A stretch of 31,386 bases of DNA from positions 1 through 31,386 of the forward strand of contig CAMBHX010000002.1 of the NCBI GenBank assembly GCA_945867285.1, in the 5' to 3' direction. This DNA is from Sulfuricurvum sp. IAE1. GTDB taxonomy: Bacteria; Campylobacterota; Campylobacteria; Campylobacterales; Sulfurimonadaceae. A program made the position numbers and the translations under genes. The notes below the pieces were generated by a model. That model saw only the letters and a list, made by a program, of their open reading frames with translations. It was not told where the DNA came from and ran no database searches. This document shows, in pieces, positions 23,867 through 31,120 of the stretch. Position 1 is the first letter of the stretch, and every line of letters starts with the position of its first letter.

Positions 23867-25903
23867 TTAGTGTGCTACCATCGCGATGTAATAACAACGC
23901 ATACAGCGATCTGCTTCGGCAAGAGCTTCTTCTTGTGTCATAGCGTATTTCACTTCGAGATTATTATCACGTCGCTCATCTACACTCAAAACTTCACTGT
24001 GCTGGCGTGGTAATCCTGGCAACCAGCCAGTAATCTTTTTCTTTTTATCGTATACTTTAAGTTTACGCAAGTGGTCTTCCATAATCTCATCATCGTTAAG
24101 ACTAATCTCACCCGTAACGACATAACGAGCCATCACTGATGCTGCACGCTTAGCTTGACCTACGGCATTAACAATCGTCATAGGACCGTATTCACAGTCA
24201 CCTGAAGCAAAAATCCCTTTGCGAGAAGTCATATAGTCTTTCCCATTGGTTTTAATCGTTGCCCACGATGTTCGTTCGATTTCCCACTCTTCAGGTATGA
24301 GTTTCAAATCAGCACTTTGAGATACCGCAGGAATGAGATAATCACACTCCATCTCAAAACTAGCACCCTCAATTTTTTCCAGAGTAGCACGTCCGCCATT
24401 AGGATCAGGTACAAGCTCAAACATATCAATCATAAGCGATTTAAGGACATTGTTCTCATCGCGCATTTCGGCAACTGCTGAGTGAAAAATAAACTCAACA
24501 CCCTCTTCAACCGCTTCATGATACTCTTCATAGGTGGTGTTGTTGATAATAGTACGCTCGTCTCGACGGTAAATCATGACCACTTTTTTGGCATTAGCAC
24601 GAATCGAACAGCGTACAACGTCCATCGACGTAAATCCACCCCCAACACACACTACGGTTTTACCCGTCAAATCCACAAAATCTGCCGGTAACATATGGCG
24701 TTTTTGATCTGCTTCTGGCACCATAATCCCATATTTTACTTGGAGATTGACTTTATCGAGAAAATCAATCGCACCCCAATATCCTTGAATATCCGCTCGT
24801 TCGTTTTCACAATAGACTTTTTTAGAAATACGAGTCCCAGTTGCTACCATTACAGCATCATAATCTTTCTCGTATTGGCGCATCATATCAGCGTTGACTT
24901 TGGTGTTGGGGATAAAATTAACCCCTAAATCACGCACAGCTTCAATGTCTTGATTGTATTTATCGATTGGCATACGATACTCTGGTACCCCAACAGCTAC
25001 TTCACCGCCCAAAACAGGAAGTTCTTCAAACACATCCACATCGATACCATCCAGCGCCAAATAATATGCCGTGGTCAGTCCCGCAGGACCTGCACCGATA
25101 ACGGCCACTTTCTTGCCAATTTTTGGTTTTTGTTCTACTGGATGAAAAAATCCAAAACCGTGATCAGTTTCATAATCAGCACCAAGTCGTTTAAGTTCCA
25201 TGATTGAGATCGGGGAATCCAAATTACTACGCAAACACTCTGTCTCACACGGGTGTGGACATACGCGTCCACACGTGTGTGCCAACGGCATTGTTTGACG
25301 TGTTGCCATCAATGAATCATCAAAACGTAAATCTCTTACACCCTCGATATAAGCTGGAATATCTACGTGCGCAGGACACGCATCCATACAAGGAGCAGTA
25401 ATCTTGGCAATATAGTTGGTGTCGTGTAAGTGATAATGCTTAGAGGCTTTTTGTTCATTAATACACGCCAAAAACTCTGCCTCAAAATGATGCATCAAAT
25501 CCAACAAAGGGTTAGGAACCGTCTTGCCTATCTCACATTTTGAGGTATCTTGCATTGTGCGAGACACTTCTTTGAGGTGATCCATATCGGCAACCGACCC
25601 CTCACCACGAGCGATCTTATCGAGTAAATCGTACAAAATACGTCCACCCCATCGACCCGGTGCACAACGGCCACACGCTTCAGAATAAACTTGATATTGT
25701 GCAGCATATTCAGTCGCCAATCGAACTACATCGACATCAGGATTAAAGAGCGCCAAACCATCCCAGCCAATAAATGCTTTGGAAGAAGCATGCTCATTGT
25801 ATTCCAAAGGCAAATTGTAAGCAGATTTTTCCCACTCTTCTTCGGGTTTACCGATGTTGTTGATCTGTTCTCCACGCCACGTAGAGAAATAAACTTTGCT
25901 CAC
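23867..25903 (-). CDS. NuoF C-terminal iron-sulfur domain fused to GltD-like FAD/NAD(P) oxidoreductase
   Basis: 678 aa, standing where nuoF would be. Residues ~50-150 match the C-terminal [4Fe-4S] domain of NuoF (EACGRCAPGRWGG, then SKCEIGKTVPNP), but the third ligand is Gly83 (codon GGT, one base from TGT), leaving Cys77, Cys80 and Cys123. The FMN/NADH-binding half of NuoF is absent. Residues ~165-678 resemble the glutamate synthase small subunit/NfnB type: Cys172-176 and Cys211-215-219-223 (CGRVCPHPCETEC) for iron-sulfur clusters, the FAD motif GAGPAG at 270-275, and an NAD(P) motif VGGGFTSMD followed by YRRDER. The pair Cys667/Cys670 is near the end. I infer that it feeds electrons from NAD(P)H, or in reverse a ferredoxin/flavodoxin, into complex I. 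It lies two bases after the NuoE-like gene. Confidence 0.88.
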   Translation of the reverse strand: MSKVYFSTWRGEQINNIGKPEEEWEKSAYNLPLEYNEHASSKAFIGWDGLALFNPDVDVVRLATEYAAQYQVYSEACGRCAPGRWGGRILYDLLDKIARGEGSVADMDHLKEVSRTMQDTSKCEIGKTVPNPLLDLMHHFEAEFLACINEQKASKHYHLHDTNYIAKITAPCMDACPAHVDIPAYIEGVRDLRFDDSLMATRQTMPLAHTCGRVCPHPCETECLRSNLDSPISIMELKRLGADYETDHGFGFFHPVEQKPKIGKKVAVIGAGPAGLTTAYYLALDGIDVDVFEELPVLGGEVAVGVPEYRMPIDKYNQDIEAVRDLGVNFIPNTKVNADMMRQYEKDYDAVMVATGTRISKKVYCENERADIQGYWGAIDFLDKVNLQVKYGIMVPEADQKRHMLPADFVDLTGKTVVCVGGGFTSMDVVRCSIRANAKKVVMIYRRDERTIINNTTYEEYHEAVEEGVEFIFHSAVAEMRDENNVLKSLMIDMFELVPDPNGGRATLEKIEGASFEMECDYLIPAVSQSADLKLIPEEWEIERTSWATIKTNGKDYMTSRKGIFASGDCEYGPMTIVNAVGQAKRAASVMARYVVTGEISLNDDEIMEDHLRKLKVYDKKKKITGWLPGLPRQHSEVLSVDERRDNNLEVKYAMTQEEALAEADRCMRCYYIAMVAH

Positions 25904-25905
25904 GT

Positions 25906-26136
25906 TTAATCCTTACGTTTGACCGCAATGGTCCAATCCACTTCATTGAATTTCAATGAGTTTGCCAGCTCGTAGCCATTTTCTTTTACCACATCCGCAC
26001 TACGTTGAATCGGAGAAAAATCACCGATTTCAAATAAAAACAATAAAACCTCTTTAGGGTCTTTTTCATCTTTTAATATCTCAACCATACGGTTTTCAAA
26101 AGCACCTTTTAGGTGGCGTAAATCATAACGTTTCAT
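25906..26136 (-). CDS. Small NuoE-like complex I protein without cysteines
   Basis: 76 aa, in the operon position of nuoE. It resembles the tiny NuoE replacements of Helicobacter and Campylobacter (start MKRYDLRHLKGAFENRM). It contains no cysteine at all, so it cannot carry the [2Fe-2S] cluster N1a of true NuoE, and it lacks the thioredoxin-like domain. The fold is probably one alpha/beta unit (ILKDEKDPKEVLLFLFEIGDF, then WTIAVKRKD at the end). A structural adaptor between the core Q-module and the GltD-like subunit is plausible but inferred. It lies 15 bases after nuoD and is immediately followed by the fusion gene. Confidence 0.8.
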   Translation of the reverse strand: MKRYDLRHLKGAFENRMVEILKDEKDPKEVLLFLFEIGDFSPIQRSADVVKENGYELANSLKFNEVDWTIAVKRKD

Positions 26137-26151
26137 AAAACGGTGCTCCTC

Positions 26152-27378
26152 TTAGCGGTCTACTTCACCGAAGACGATATTGGTCGTCCCGATGATGGAT
26201 ACTACGTCAGGGATATAATGCCCTGGTAGCAAGTCAGTCAAAATACCTGTGTGCCAAAATGATGGGGCACGAAGCTTGAGACGATACGGATAGGCATCCC
26301 CTTGAGAGTTGATGTAATATCCAAGCTCTCCTTTGGGTGATTCAGTGGGAATATACACTTCACCTACTGGTGGACGCATCCCTTGTGTTACGAGGACAAA
26401 ATGCTGCATCAACGAATAGTTTTGAGTCATGATGTCCAATTTTGGTGCTGAAATATACTGCGGAGCATGTGCCATCAACGCACCATCTGTCCCTGCATAC
26501 ATATCAATCACTTGTTCCAAAATCTTTGCGGATTGACGCATCTCTTCCATATAAAGCTTGTAACGAGCATAGTTGTCGCCTTTGTCGGAAACAGGAACAC
26601 TAAACTCAACTTCGTCATAAAGCTCATACGGCTCTTCTTTACGAATATCCCACTCTATACCCGATGCACGTAACATAACACCTGAACAACCCCAGCTTAA
26701 TGCCATCTCCTTAGAAATAACACCAACATTTTCCATACGCATCAACCAAATACGGTTTTGATCGAGAAGATCTTCGTAATCTTTGATATTAGCAGGTAAT
26801 TTGTCCAAAAAGGTACGCAAATCGCCAATAAAGTTATCTGGTAGATCCAAAGGAACACCGCCGATACGTACTGCTGAATGTGTCAAACGAGCACCACAGT
26901 AGTCTTCAATCAAATCCATAAGATATTCACGCTCACGAAACGCATACAAAAATACGGTCATAGCACCAATATCAAGTGCCGTTGTCGCCAACCAAAATAG
27001 ATGTGACATCAAACGGTTTGTTTCCAGCAGCATCATACGAATCACTTTTGCACGACGAGGTACTTCAAGTCCGATCAAACGCTCAACTGCCAAAGCAAAA
27101 CCGTAGTTATTAGAGCTCGATGCAATATAGTCCATACGATCAGTTGTTGGCATAAACTCATTGTAAATCATGTTTTCAGCCATCTTCTCCATACCACGGT
27201 GGAGATACCCAACATCAGGGTGCGCTTTAGTGATTTGTTCTTGCTGCATATGTAACATTAGACGCAATTGTCCATGCGCCGATGGATGCTGAGGTCCAAA
27301 GTTGAGGATCAACTCATTGTCTTCACGGTCAAACGTAATATTTTCAAAAAAGGGTCTAAGACGATTTGGTTGTTGCAT
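26152..27378 (-). CDS. nuoD: NADH-quinone oxidoreductase subunit D
   Basis: 408 aa, the 49-kDa-type subunit lining the quinone head-group site (related to the NiFe-hydrogenase large subunit). The quinone-site His residues in GPQHPSAHGQLRL (about residues 28-40) and the Tyr of DRMDY, the usual quinone-binding pair, are kept. The C-terminus has the expected ending DVVSIIGTTNIVFGEVDR. NuoC and NuoD are separate genes here, not fused as in E. coli. Start at 27378 with AGGAGC upstream, ten bases after nuoC. Confidence 0.97.
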   Translation of the reverse strand: MQQPNRLRPFFENITFDREDNELILNFGPQHPSAHGQLRLMLHMQQEQITKAHPDVGYLHRGMEKMAENMIYNEFMPTTDRMDYIASSSNNYGFALAVERLIGLEVPRRAKVIRMMLLETNRLMSHLFWLATTALDIGAMTVFLYAFREREYLMDLIEDYCGARLTHSAVRIGGVPLDLPDNFIGDLRTFLDKLPANIKDYEDLLDQNRIWLMRMENVGVISKEMALSWGCSGVMLRASGIEWDIRKEEPYELYDEVEFSVPVSDKGDNYARYKLYMEEMRQSAKILEQVIDMYAGTDGALMAHAPQYISAPKLDIMTQNYSLMQHFVLVTQGMRPPVGEVYIPTESPKGELGYYINSQGDAYPYRLKLRAPSFWHTGILTDLLPGHYIPDVVSIIGTTNIVFGEVDR

Positions 27379-27388
27379 TCATAGCTCC

Positions 27389-28195
27389 TTAACGGTTACG
27401 ATCAGTGATAGTCACTGATGTTTCGGGATCAAATTTGGTAATGAGGAATGCCCCATTTTTTTCTTGGTAGACCAAAGGAGTATCTGGCTCACCATTAGTT
27501 ATATCTACGCCACGTGGAACTTCGTGTCCAAGACGAGCAAAACGCTCAGTGTCATAACGGTCAATACGTGCAGGATCACGGTTTTCTGGACCAATAATCT
27601 CACGAGCTTCTTTACCGAAGATTTTATCTACTTCGTACCATGCTGCGAACTCATCACCTTGAAGAGGATAAGTTTTGCGCAATGGGAAACCTTCCCAATC
27701 ATCAGGCATCAAGATACGTTTCATAAACGGATGATTATTTACCACCACCCCAAACATATCATACATCTCACGCTCAGACCAATCAGCACAGCGGAAAAGC
27801 TTTTCGACACTTTGAATTGACTCTTTTTCATCGATTTTACATTTGATACGTAAACGCTTACGCTTAGACATACTCAACATTTGATAGAAAATCTCAAATT
27901 TTCCCTCTTTTGCCAACCAGTCGATAGCAGACATCTCAGAGAGCTGGTTGTATTGAAGAGAATTTTTGAGCATATCTAAGACTGCAAAATTATCAGCTGC
28001 ATTAATAACAACTACCATTTGTTCAACTTGAATATAGGCATCCAAAATCTCAAATTTACTTTTTAATGCATTCAAATCAGATTCAAAAACAGCATCACTA
28101 CTTACATCATGCTTAGCAACTTGGGGTGCAACCCAAAAACGATCGGTATAATATGGCTTTGCTTGGACGTTATCTTTGGGAGTATAGGCTCTCAT
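27389..28195 (-). CDS. nuoC: NADH-quinone oxidoreductase subunit C
   Basis: 268 aa, the 30-kDa-type subunit of the Q module that packs on NuoD. The family signature SEREMYDMFGVVVNNHPFMKR is at about residues 138-158, followed by LMPDDWEGFPLRKTYPLQG. It is longer than many stand-alone NuoC proteins because of an N-terminal segment (residues 1-40) and a C-terminal tail of about 60 residues. Its ATG overlaps the nuoB stop. Confidence 0.95.
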   Translation of the reverse strand: MRAYTPKDNVQAKPYYTDRFWVAPQVAKHDVSSDAVFESDLNALKSKFEILDAYIQVEQMVVVINAADNFAVLDMLKNSLQYNQLSEMSAIDWLAKEGKFEIFYQMLSMSKRKRLRIKCKIDEKESIQSVEKLFRCADWSEREMYDMFGVVVNNHPFMKRILMPDDWEGFPLRKTYPLQGDEFAAWYEVDKIFGKEAREIIGPENRDPARIDRYDTERFARLGHEVPRGVDITNGEPDTPLVYQEKNGAFLITKFDPETSVTITDRNR

Positions 28196-28704
28196 TACAG
28201 CAACCTTTTTGGTTTTTGAGCTCGTGATGCACTTTCACGACGAATTTTTTGTTGCAACATCATCACTCCATATTGCAATGTTTCAGGACGTGGTGCACAT
28301 CCTGGGAGATATAAATCGACTGGGATAACACGGTCAACACCTTGAACCGTTGCATACGTATTAAACATCCCACCCGTATTAGCACATGAACCCATAGAAA
28401 TAACCCATTTTGGCTCTGTCATTTGATCATACAAACGACGGATAAATTCTGCATGCTTTTTAGTCAATGTACCCGCAACAATCATCAGTTCTGCTTGACG
28501 AGGAGAAGCACGAAAAATAGTACCAAAACGGTCAAAGTCATAACGAGATGCGCCTGACGCCATCATCTCAATCCCACAACATGCTAGACCATATGTCAAT
28601 GCCCATAATGAGTTTGAACGACCCCAGTTGACTACTTTGTCGATGGTTGTTAACGCTACAGGAAGTCCCCCGTCTTTTAAATAATTTACTTGATGTTGTG
28701 CCAT
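28195..28704 (-). CDS. nuoB: NADH-quinone oxidoreductase subunit B (cluster N2)
   Basis: 169 aa from the ATG at 28704; AAGGAG lies seven bases upstream, so this is preferred over an in-frame ATG at 28725. It binds the terminal [4Fe-4S] cluster N2 that reduces quinone. All four ligands are visible: the adjacent Cys42-Cys43 (ACCGIEMM), Cys107 (MGSCANTGG) and Cys136 (PGCAPRPE). The start lies 19 bases inside the end of nuoA and the stop overlaps the nuoC start, so A-B-C are translationally coupled. Confidence 0.97.
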   Translation of the reverse strand: MAQHQVNYLKDGGLPVALTTIDKVVNWGRSNSLWALTYGLACCGIEMMASGASRYDFDRFGTIFRASPRQAELMIVAGTLTKKHAEFIRRLYDQMTEPKWVISMGSCANTGGMFNTYATVQGVDRVIPVDLYLPGCAPRPETLQYGVMMLQQKIRRESASRAQKPKRLL

Positions 28705-29075
28705 TCGAGGGCTCCTTTTTTCCATGCATAAACAAATCCGATTGCCAAAAGAAGAATAAACATCATCATCTCAACAAAACCAAACCAACCTAGCAATCTA
28801 AAATCAATCGCCCATGGGAACATAAAAACAATCTCAACATCAAACAGTAAAAACAACAATGCAAACAAATAAAATTGTGTTGAAATACGATTGGGTTGTT
28901 TACTAATCTCAGGCCCACACTCGTAGGGAGAAAGTTTAATTTTTTCCGTATCTTTTGACGCAAGTGCGCGACTTGCCCAGCGTGCTAGTATCGTTGTGGC
29001 AGTAAATGCCCCAAACGTCAACACAAACAGTACAAAAACCCCAAAATAGGGATTAGCTACATTGTAATGCTCCAT
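28686..29075 (-). CDS. nuoA: NADH-quinone oxidoreductase subunit A
   Basis: 129 aa, three transmembrane helices, a membrane-arm subunit by the quinone site. The signature SPYECGPE (loop 1, with the conserved Cys) and FLLFDVEIVFMFPWA (helix 2, with conserved acidic residues) are present. It is the first gene of a 15-gene nuo operon. GAGG eight to nine bases upstream is the ribosome binding site; a hairpin and a -10-like box lie further upstream in the leader. Confidence 0.97.
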   Translation of the reverse strand: MEHYNVANPYFGVFVLFVLTFGAFTATTILARWASRALASKDTEKIKLSPYECGPEISKQPNRISTQFYLFALLFLLFDVEIVFMFPWAIDFRLLGWFGFVEMMMFILLLAIGFVYAWKKGALEWHNIK

Positions 29076-29102
29076 TAATATGACCTCTTTTGTAGTGGTT
29101 TG

Positions 29103-29123
29103 CCCTCATGCAAAACATGCGGG
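29103..29123 (-). promoter_or_regulatory. Hairpin in the nuoA leader
   Basis: On the minus strand, CCCGCATG and CATGAGGG pair (seven of eight positions, one G-A mismatch) around a five-base loop, ending 28 bases before the nuoA start codon and about 18 before its ribosome binding site. If the -10 box at 29141-29146 is used, the hairpin is in the 5' leader of the operon mRNA. It may affect mRNA stability or bind a regulator; the sequence alone does not say. Confidence 0.4.
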
Positions 29124-29140
29124 AAATAAACAATTATTGC

Positions 29141-29146
29141 ACTATA
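29141..29146 (-). promoter_or_regulatory. Possible -10 box of the nuo operon
   Basis: TATAGT on the minus strand in the context TCGTTATAGTGC, 66 bases before the nuoA ATG. It is the best -10 match in the 308-base region upstream of nuoA. No clear -35 box is seen, which is usual for this phylum. Confidence 0.4.
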
Positions 29147-29311
29147 ACGAAGTTTATGTTAAAGCTGCCCTTATTGTGCACTACAAATGTGATGGCTGTT
29201 ACTATTGTAAACACTGTTGCTTATCATCTAATACTAACCGTCAAATGTTGCCATTAATCTGTAGTTTTTCTTATACTTGAAGCTAGTTTTTGTTTATAAG
29301 GTGTGAAGTAA

Positions 29312-29360
29312 TGTAGCACGAAGGAGCGAGTTCTTTTTATATATAAAGAAATATGCTACA
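29312..29360. repeat. Imperfect palindrome downstream of the AAA ATPase gene
   Basis: The outer arms TGTAGCA (29312-29318) and TGCTACA (29354-29360) pair perfectly; inner arms TTCTTT and AAAGAA pair around an A/T-rich centre. One side carries an unpaired CGAAGGAGCGAG. It abuts the terminator-like stem at 29360. It may be a remnant of a dispersed element or part of a compound transcription end. Confidence 0.45.
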
Positions 29361-29385
29361 AAAAGAAACAAAACTGTCTCTTTTT
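29360..29385 (-). terminator. Terminator-like stem after the AAA ATPase gene
   Basis: On the minus strand AAAAAGAGACA and TGTTTCTTTTT form an 11-pair stem (one G-T pair) with a four-base loop, overlapping the ATPase stop codon and ending in a run of T. The stem is A/T-rich, so the strength is uncertain. It would separate the FadL-ATPase unit from the nuo operon. Confidence 0.5.
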
Positions 29386-31120
29386 ATCGATTCAAAAATC
29401 CTACTGATTTTTCATTATCAAAATTACCTTGTTTCTCTTTGCGAATTTCGTCTTCAAAATCTCCCAACGTAAAGACAGCATTCTCTCGTGAAGCAACCGT
29501 ATAGGCTGTATTCTTGACTATAAGATTAATCTGTCCCCCTGTGAGAGGATGGTGTGTCAATTGGCCGACATCAAATCCAGCTTCAAAGGGGGCATTTTTA
29601 GGCAACATCATTTTCCATAATTCTAATCGCTGTTCTTTATCAGGTTTCTTGAACTCGATTTTATAGTTAAAACGTCTGGAAAAAGCCGCGTCAATATTTT
29701 CGAGTAAATTAGTCGTAGCAATCAAAATACCTTGAAACTTTTCGATTTGCTCCAAAAAGATATTTTGCATCTGATTGTGCATCTGATCTGCCGATGAACC
29801 AATTCCTGCTGACCGTGACGCCAAAAACTGATCTGCCTCATTGAGCAATAGGATTGGTTCAGTTTTGGTTTGAAGCGTCAAATCAGCATAGGTATCAAAA
29901 ATCTTTCGAACATTTTTTTCTGACTCGCCCACATACATTGAGAGAATTTTAGAACAATCAAAACTCAAAACTTGACGCTTGAGTGACCGAGAAAGAGAAT
30001 GTGCTGTGAGAGTCTTACCCGTACCGGGAGGACCATAAAAGATAATACGAGCATCAATTCCTGCTTTTTTATCCTTGATTCCCCAAGCGTGTAATCGTGC
30101 AACAACTTCTTTGTCAAGCTGACGCATCAAATTTTGAAGTGTTTTAGAGGTAACAGGATTAAGAACTACATTTTCTAATGACGTTGTAGGCTCTATAAGC
30201 TCGAAAATCTCTTGCTCTTTAATCAGCATATCCAACTTGAGCTTGCTTGCTTTTTTCTTTTTTTGCGGATGCATAATGCTTTGTAACACCTCATCCACAA
30301 TGTAAAAAGCGCGTGAAATACCACCAAAAGGGTTAAGCATCTCTTCGTAGTCGATCACATCATCATTGATGAGACGTGCACCATCTTCAAGTAAGGCACG
30401 ATTTTTGATCCGATCATAATCATCAAAACTAATCAAATCGATGAGGGTGTTCATCTCCCGCAAGTTCCCCTCAGTCGCACTGTACTCTTCTTTGAGCAAT
30501 GCCAAAAAAATCACCTGCTCTTTGGGTTCAAGCTTTTTTTGTTTGAAAAAACGATCCAACACAACATCTTGAGACGTTTGAGCAATACGTTCATCGATGC
30601 GCTTTTCCAATAAATCCAGCTTGCTTTGAACACGATTCACCCCTACAGAGTGGTCATTTCCGCCATGACGAACAATCGACATCTTTTGATACAACTCAAT
30701 ACGAAAAAACTGATCTTGGAGATATTCCAAATGATCCGCATATGGCTTCACCTCTGGCAACGCTACTTCCAGAGACCCCTCTTCAAGCAGTTTCATAAAT
30801 AACGATGTCAAAGCGATCTGAAGATTAAAAAGCTCCAATTGTGAAAGCTCACTAATTTTAATCGGGGCAAAGGAGCGGTGGATTATCCATCCCAACTCTA
30901 AGAGGGTTTTGATCTCGGTAAAATGGGAGAGATATTCATAAGTCTCCCCCTCGTACAACTCTTGTAAAATCTCTGAAACTGCTACATCTTCTTGACCTTG
31001 CAAATACTTGCGAGCAAGTAACTGTAAAATCTTCGCTTCATCTACAGTACATTTGAGCTGCCCAAAGATGTCACTTTTTTCAATGCTCTTATTTTCTAAA
31101 AAATCAATCAAATATTTCAA
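29384..31120 (-). CDS. AAA+ family ATPase with a long unclassified N-terminal region
   Basis: 578 aa, cytoplasmic. The C-terminal third is a classic AAA module: Walker A GPPGTGKT (363-370), the pore-loop-like MYVGESEKNVRKIF, Walker B ILLLNEAD (423-430, with Asn where Asp is usual before Glu), sensor 1 ATTN (468-471) and the arginine fingers SRRF (482-483). The first ~300 residues are helical and rich in charged residues, with no domain I recognise. The family is of the FtsH/katanin-like type, probably a protein remodeller, but its client is unknown. The start is TTG at 31120, overlapping the stop of the outer-membrane protein gene (TTGA); there is no strong ribosome binding site, so translation probably depends on coupling. 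Confidence 0.82.
   Translation of the reverse strand: MKYLIDFLENKSIEKSDIFGQLKCTVDEAKILQLLARKYLQGQEDVAVSEILQELYEGETYEYLSHFTEIKTLLELGWIIHRSFAPIKISELSQLELFNLQIALTSLFMKLLEEGSLEVALPEVKPYADHLEYLQDQFFRIELYQKMSIVRHGGNDHSVGVNRVQSKLDLLEKRIDERIAQTSQDVVLDRFFKQKKLEPKEQVIFLALLKEEYSATEGNLREMNTLIDLISFDDYDRIKNRALLEDGARLINDDVIDYEEMLNPFGGISRAFYIVDEVLQSIMHPQKKKKASKLKLDMLIKEQEIFELIEPTTSLENVVLNPVTSKTLQNLMRQLDKEVVARLHAWGIKDKKAGIDARIIFYGPPGTGKTLTAHSLSRSLKRQVLSFDCSKILSMYVGESEKNVRKIFDTYADLTLQTKTEPILLLNEADQFLASRSAGIGSSADQMHNQMQNIFLEQIEKFQGILIATTNLLENIDAAFSRRFNYKIEFKKPDKEQRLELWKMMLPKNAPFEAGFDVGQLTHHPLTGGQINLIVKNTAYTVASRENAVFTLGDFEDEIRKEKQGNFDNEKSVGFLNR

Larger units (their letters stand above)
29076..29383. other. 308-base intergenic region upstream of the nuo operon
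   Basis: It lies between the nuoA start and the stop of the AAA ATPase gene (both leftward). It holds the possible nuo promoter and leader hairpin, a 49-base imperfect palindrome (29312-29360) and the ATPase terminator-like stem. A 66-codon plus-strand frame (29080-29280) with a cysteine cluster exists but has no ribosome binding site. Between about 29150 and 29310 I see nothing else. Confidence 0.6.

Noticed and set aside
21618..23897. Second nuoG as a pseudogene or a formate dehydrogenase subunit
   Set aside because: The frame is intact with all cluster ligands. The protein has the cluster order of NuoG, and no selenocysteine/cysteine active-site context or other formate dehydrogenase gene is nearby.
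27464..27820. 118-codon plus-strand frame opposite nuoC
   Set aside because: It is fully antisense to a well-conserved complex I gene and has no motif or supporting start signal.
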